Shown here: positions 4,692 through 7,702 of the stretch, piece after piece
Numbering within the stretch: position 1 is the first letter of the stretch
How the letters are laid out: every line of letters starts with the position of its first letter
NCBI GenBank assembly: GCA_036505275.1
Contig: DASXTS010000148.1
Coordinates: 1-7,702, forward strand
From: DASXTS01 sp036505275
Lineage (GTDB): Bacteria > Actinomycetota > Actinomycetes > Mycobacteriales > Pseudonocardiaceae
Reading direction: 5' to 3'
DNA: 7,702 nt
Notes under the pieces: generated by a model
What the model was told of the DNA's origin: nothing
Databases searched by the model: none
Seen by the model: the letters and a program-made list of their open reading frames with translations, nothing else
Translations under genes and position numbers: made by a program

Positions 4692-6398
4692 ATGGCGACC
4701 GCAACCGTCCCGACCAAAGCGGCAGATCGCGCCGCTCCCCCGACCCCGCGCCGCCGTCGGGGCGAGGGCCAGTGGGCGCTGGGCTACCGGGAGCCGCTGA
4801 CCAAGAACGAGCAGGTCAAGAAGGACGACGACGGTCTGAACGTGCGGGCGCGGATCGAGTCCGTATACGCCAAGCACGGCTTCGCGTCCATTGACCCGGC
4901 CGACCTTCGCGGCCGCTTCCGCTGGTGGGGGCTGTACACCCAGCGCAAGCCGGGCATCGACGGCGGCCGCACTGCCACGCTCGAACCCGAGGAGCTGGAC
5001 GACGAGTTCTTCATGCTCAGGGTGCGCGTCGACGGCGGCGCGCTGACCACCGAGCAACTGCGGACCGTCGGCGAGCTGTCCCAGTCATTCGCGCGCGACA
5101 CCGCCGACATCACCGACCGGCAGAACGTGCAGTACCACTGGGTGCGCATCGAGGACGTGCCGACGATCTGGCAGCGGCTGGAGGCGGTCGGGATGACCAC
5201 CGCCGAGGCCTGTGGCGACACCCCGCGGGTCATGCTCGGCTCGCCGCTGGCCGGCATCGCGGCCGACGAGGTGATCGACGGCACGCCCGCCATCCAGGAG
5301 ATCCGCCGCCGGTTCATCGGCCAGCCCGAGTTCTCGAACCTGCCCCGGAAGTTCAAGACCGCGATCTCCGGGCTGCCCGATGTGGCGCACGAGGTGCAGG
5401 ACGTGGCATTCGTCGGGGTGGTGCATCCGACGTACGGCCCGGGCTTTGACCTGTGGGTCGGCGGGGGCCTGTCCACCAATCCACACATCGGGAAACGCCT
5501 CGGCGCCTGGGTGCCGCTGGACGACGTGCCGGACGTGTGGGCCGGGGTGGTCGGCGCCTTCCGCGACTACGGCTACCGGCGGCTCCGGCACCGGGCGCGG
5601 CTGAAGTTTCTGGTCGCCGACTGGGGTGCCGAGCGGTTCCGCGAGGTGCTGGAGACCGAGTACCTGCACCGGCCGCTGGCCGACGGGCCGGCGCCGCCCG
5701 TGCCGGACCGGCCCCGTGATCACGTCGGCGTGCAACTCCAGAAGGACGGCATGCTCGCCGTCGGCGTCGCGCCGATCGCCGGCCGGGTGTCCGGCTCGCT
5801 GCTGGTCGCGGTCGCCAAGGCGGCCGAGCGGGTCGGCTCGACCAGGGTGCGGCTGACCCCGCAGCAGAAGATCCTCGTCCTGGACGTGCCACCGTCTGAG
5901 GTTGACAGCCTGGTCGCCGAGCTGGACCGGCTCGGGCTGCCGGCCGCCCCGTCGCCGTGGCGCCGGGCAACCATGGCCTGTACCGGCATCGAGTTCTGCA
6001 AGCTCGCCATCGTCGAGACCAAGGCCCGCGCTGCCGCCCTGGTGGCCGATCTGGAGCACCGGCTGGCCGATGTCGAACACGGTCTGGACGCCCCCGTGTC
6101 GGTGCACCTCAACGGCTGTCCGAACTCGTGCGCCCGGATCCAGACCGCGGACATCGGGCTGAAGGGCCAGATCGTCACCGACGCCGACGGCCGCCAGGTG
6201 GAGGGCTTTCAGGTGCACCTCGGCGGCGGCCTCGGGCTGGACGCCGGCTTCGGCCGCAAACTCCGCGGCCACAAGGTGACCTCGGCGCAGCTCGGCGACT
6301 ACGTCGAGCGGCTGGTGCGCCGCTTCGCCGAGCAACGCCGCCCCGGTGAGCGCTTCCCGCAGTGGGCGGCCAGAGCCAGCGAGGAGGACCTGCGATGA
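4692..6398 (+). CDS. sirA: Ferredoxin-dependent assimilatory sulfite reductase
   Basis: This 568-aa cytoplasmic enzyme reduces sulfite to sulfide with six electrons from ferredoxin, using siroheme coupled to a [4Fe-4S] cluster. The cluster ligands are clear: C430-x5-C436 (ACTGIEFCKLA) and C476-x3-C480 (NGCPNSCAR). Two nitrite/sulfite reductase ferredoxin-like half-domains are present, with RDTADITDRQNVQYHW (135–150) and GVAPIAGRVSG (358–368). Y82 (WWGLYTQR) and C174 (EACGDTPR) align, from my memory of the sequence, with Tyr69 and Cys161 that are cross-linked in M. tuberculosis NirA/SirA, so this is the sulfite-reducing branch rather than a nitrite reductase. ATG 4692 is chosen because AGGAG at 4681–4685 is 6 nt upstream. 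The frame stays open upstream to 4629. It is the first enzyme gene after the leader peptide. Its stop overlaps the next start (ATGA, 6395–6398). Confidence 0.96.
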   Translation: MATATVPTKAADRAAPPTPRRRRGEGQWALGYREPLTKNEQVKKDDDGLNVRARIESVYAKHGFASIDPADLRGRFRWWGLYTQRKPGIDGGRTATLEPEELDDEFFMLRVRVDGGALTTEQLRTVGELSQSFARDTADITDRQNVQYHWVRIEDVPTIWQRLEAVGMTTAEACGDTPRVMLGSPLAGIAADEVIDGTPAIQEIRRRFIGQPEFSNLPRKFKTAISGLPDVAHEVQDVAFVGVVHPTYGPGFDLWVGGGLSTNPHIGKRLGAWVPLDDVPDVWAGVVGAFRDYGYRRLRHRARLKFLVADWGAERFREVLETEYLHRPLADGPAPPVPDRPRDHVGVQLQKDGMLAVGVAPIAGRVSGSLLVAVAKAAERVGSTRVRLTPQQKILVLDVPPSEVDSLVAELDRLGLPAAPSPWRRATMACTGIEFCKLAIVETKARAAALVADLEHRLADVEHGLDAPVSVHLNGCPNSCARIQTADIGLKGQIVTDADGRQVEGFQVHLGGGLGLDAGFGRKLRGHKVTSAQLGDYVERLVRRFAEQRRPGERFPQWAARASEEDLR

Positions 6399-6565
6399 CG
6401 GCGCCAGGGACCGAACGGGCGACGCCGTTCTACTGCCCGTACTGCGCGGACGAGGACCTGCGGCCGGTCGAGGAGCCGCACGGCGCGTGGCGCTGCGCCG
6501 CGTGCCTGCGGGTCTTCGTGGTGCGGTTCGTCGGGCTCGCCGCCTGCAGCGAGGTGACAACGTGA
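6395..6565 (+). CDS. Small zinc-ribbon protein between sirA and cysH
   Basis: This 56-aa protein has two CxxC knuckles, C14-PY-C17 and C34-AA-C37, spaced by 16 residues around DEDLRPVEEPHGAWR. This is a zinc-ribbon or rubredoxin-like metal site. A further C51 lies near the C-terminus. The tail VFVVRFVGLA is hydrophobic but too short and too charged to be a confident membrane segment. Start ATG overlaps the sirA stop (ATGA), with GGAGG at 6383–6387, 7 nt upstream. The stop overlaps the cysH start (GTGA, 6562–6565). Tight coupling on both sides implies it is made with the two reductases. From memory, a similar small gene sits between sirA and cysH in streptomycetes. A role as metal-binding helper or electron carrier for sulfite or APS reduction is a guess; the sequence shows only the metal site and the context. 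Confidence 0.9.
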   Translation: MTAPGTERATPFYCPYCADEDLRPVEEPHGAWRCAACLRVFVVRFVGLAACSEVTT

Positions 6566-6585
6566 GCGACAGGGTGAGCGACAGG
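6562..6585 (+). repeat. In-frame 12-bp tandem repeat carrying repeated GTG starts
   Basis: GTGAGCGACAGG occurs twice in tandem (6562–6573, 6574–6585), followed by GTGAGT at 6586. It encodes VSDR-VSDR-VS and gives three in-frame GTG codons 12 bp apart at the cysH N-terminus. Each later GTG has ACAGG just before it. Copy number can change without a frameshift. Confidence 0.8.
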
Positions 6586-7287
6586 GTGAGTACAGCCACC
6601 AGAACCGACGAGCTGCGGGCCATTGCCGAGCAGGGCGCCGCCTCGCTGGGCGGGGCGACCGCGGAGGACGCCGTACGGTGGGTCGCCGACAACTTCGGCG
6701 AGCGCTGGTGCGTCGCGTCCAACATGCAGGACGCCGCGCTCGTGCACCTGGCCGGCAGCATCCGGCCGGGAGTCGACGTCCTGTTCCTGGAGACCGGCTA
6801 CCACTTCGCCGAGACCATCGGCACCCGCGACGCGGTCGCCGCCGTATACCCGGTGAACGTCATCGACGTCCGCCCACGGCACTCGGTGGCCGAGCAGGAC
6901 GCCGCCGAGGGCCCGCGGCTGTACGAGCGCAACCCGGCGCGGTGCTGTGCGCTGCGCAAGGTGGCGCCGCTGACCGACGCACTGCGCGGCTACGACGCCT
7001 GGGTCACCGGGGTGCGCAGGGTGGACGCGGCGACGAGGGTCGACACCCCGATCGTGACGTACGACGAGCGCTTCGGCCTGGTCAAGGTCAACCCGCTGGC
7101 CGCGTGGACGGACGAGGACCTGGCCGGCTACGTCGAAAGGCACCGCGTGCTCGTCAATCCCCTGGTCGCCGACGGCTACCCGTCCATCGGGTGTGCGCCG
7201 TGCACCGCGCGGCCGTTGCCCGGCGCCGACCCGCGCAGCGGCCGCTGGGCTGGCCTGGCCAAGACGGAGTGTGGTCTGCATGGCTGA
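6562..7287 (+). CDS. cysH: Assimilatory adenylyl-sulfate (APS) reductase
   Basis: This 241-aa cytoplasmic enzyme reduces adenosine 5'-phosphosulfate to sulfite and AMP with thioredoxin. The fold is the PP-loop adenylyl-binding type, with the family's SNMQDAALVH stretch at 53–62 and the LETGYHF motif at 76–82. Paired cysteines C128-C129 (ARCCALRK) and C211-x2-C214 (GCAPCT) are the four [4Fe-4S] ligands that mark APS reductases and are missing from PAPS reductases. C237 in the C-terminal ECGLH motif is the catalytic cysteine that forms the thiosulfonate intermediate. Start GTG 6562 overlaps the previous stop and has GAGG at 6551–6554, 7 nt upstream. Two more in-frame GTGs (6574 and 6586) follow in a 12-bp tandem repeat, so the exact start is open. 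It works between CysD/CysN and SirA in the same operon. Confidence 0.96.
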   Translation: MSDRVSDRVSTATRTDELRAIAEQGAASLGGATAEDAVRWVADNFGERWCVASNMQDAALVHLAGSIRPGVDVLFLETGYHFAETIGTRDAVAAVYPVNVIDVRPRHSVAEQDAAEGPRLYERNPARCCALRKVAPLTDALRGYDAWVTGVRRVDAATRVDTPIVTYDERFGLVKVNPLAAWTDEDLAGYVERHRVLVNPLVADGYPSIGCAPCTARPLPGADPRSGRWAGLAKTECGLHG

Positions 7288-7414
7288 CCTCGACGCCGCC
7301 CCCCACTACCCCCGGCGTGTTCGCCGGTTCGGGCGCCCGAGTTGGGCGTTTCGGCACATTGCTACGTGCCGAAGCCGCGGACACACGTGTTCCAACGCGC
7401 GGACACGCGCATGA
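7280..7414 (+). CDS. Possible 44-aa bridging ORF through repeat copy 2
   Basis: ATG 7280 overlaps the cysH stop (ATGGCTGA) and has GGAG at 7266–7269, 10 nt upstream. The frame runs through the dispersed repeat and stops at TGA 7412–7414, which overlaps the likely cysD start as ATGA. The product would start MADLDAAPHYPRRVRR; the rest is encoded by repeat DNA (PSWAFRH and onward), is Arg-rich, and resembles no protein I know. It may not yield a functional protein. Its value could be to keep ribosomes moving from cysH to cysD across the repeat. It could also be the remnant of a lost gene's 5' end, or chance in GC-rich DNA. Confidence 0.25.
   Translation: MADLDAAPHYPRRVRRFGRPSWAFRHIATCRSRGHTCSNARTRA
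7339..7410. repeat. Composite dispersed repeat, copy 2
   Basis: The 19-bp lead GAGTTGGGCGTTTCGGCAC (7339–7357) is identical to 2987–3005. It runs into a hairpin with an 8-bp perfect stem, TTCGGCAC (7350–7357) and GTGCCGAA (7366–7373), around an 8-nt loop. The period-22 part follows: CGCGGACACACGTGTTCCA (7376–7394) and CGCGGACACGCGC (7398–7410), spaced exactly 22 bp. The first unit centres on the palindrome ACACGTGT. Unlike copy 1 it sits inside an operon, between cysH and cysD, and is in the same orientation as copy 1. Confidence 0.85.
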
Positions 7415-7702
7415 GGGCGGGCACGGTGGACGCCATGGGGGCGCTGGGGGCGCTGGAGGCCTTGGAGTCCGAGGCGGTGCACATCTTCCGGGAGGTGGCC
7501 GGGGAGTTCGACCGGCCGGTGATCCTGTTCTCCGGCGGGAAGGATTCCACGGTGCTGGTGCACCTGGCGCGCAAGGCGTTCTGGCCGGCGCGGGTGCCGT
7601 TCCCGCTGCTGCACGTGGACACCGGGCACAACTTCCCCGAGGTCCTGGCCTTCCGGGACAACCTCGTCGAGGAGCACGGGCTGCGGCTGGTGGTGGCCCA
7701 CG
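7411..7702 (+). CDS. cysD: Sulfate adenylyltransferase subunit 2 (small subunit), N-terminal part
   Basis: The first 97 codons are in the window; the gene continues past the right edge. CysD is the catalytic ATP-pyrophosphatase subunit of ATP sulfurylase. With the GTPase CysN it makes APS from sulfate and ATP. The PP-loop is SGGKDS at 41–46. Flanking residues EAVHIFREVAGEFDRPVILF (21–40) and LLHVDTGHNFPEV (67–79) are typical of the family. ATG 7411 overlaps the preceding TGA as ATGA but has only a weak GGA upstream. GTG 7426 and ATG 7435 (MGALGALEALESE) are credible alternatives, because conserved sequence starts near residue 16. cysN would be expected just beyond the edge. The gene begins at the very end of repeat copy 2, so its translation signals may have been shaped by that element. 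Confidence 0.93.
   Translation, partial: MRAGTVDAMGALGALEALESEAVHIFREVAGEFDRPVILFSGGKDSTVLVHLARKAFWPARVPFPLLHVDTGHNFPEVLAFRDNLVEEHGLRLVVAH

Noticed and set aside
5085..6761. Long minus-strand open frame (558 codons) opposite sirA and cysH
   Set aside because: It lies antisense to two clearly identified enzymes, has low-complexity Arg/Ala/Gly-rich composition and no recognisable domain. Long antisense frames are usual in very GC-rich DNA.

Overview
The window is very GC-rich, with codons strongly biased to G or C in the third position. Gene content and order (rsmE–dnaJ2–hrcA, then hemW, then a sirA–cysH–cysD assimilation operon) point to an actinobacterium. Protein similarity recalled from memory fits the Pseudonocardiaceae or mycobacterial side of the phylum best, but I could not search databases. 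Nearly all of the window is ordinary chromosome; the less ordinary parts are regulatory and repeat DNA.

Left part (1–2512, minus strand): a heat-shock and ribosome-maintenance operon reads right to left as hrcA, dnaJ2 and rsmE. rsmE runs off the left edge. A 152-bp divergent gap (2513–2664) separates hrcA from a small plus-strand gene (2665–2988) that looks like a ParB/sulfiredoxin-fold protein of unknown role.

Middle (2987–4360): the small gene and hemW (minus strand) converge on a 130-bp spacer. It is filled by a composite repeat: a 19-bp lead, a hairpin, then a period-22 array of palindromes. The same composite lies at 7339–7410 between cysH and cysD, so it is probably a dispersed family in this genome.

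Right part (4477–7702, plus strand): a sulfate-assimilation operon. It opens with a 29-codon leader peptide of the RRHVDxxRxSSAxC type, which ends in a Cys codon right before its stop. A strong GC hairpin follows, then sirA (sulfite reductase), a 56-aa zinc-ribbon protein, cysH (APS reductase) and cysD (ATP sulfurylase small subunit, cut by the right edge). CysD with CysN makes APS, CysH reduces APS to sulfite, and SirA reduces sulfite to sulfide for cysteine synthesis. The genes from sirA to cysH overlap by 4 bp at each junction. Between cysH and cysD the repeat element is bridged by a 44-codon open frame that overlaps both neighbours. The leader suggests cysteine-responsive attenuation of the operon.
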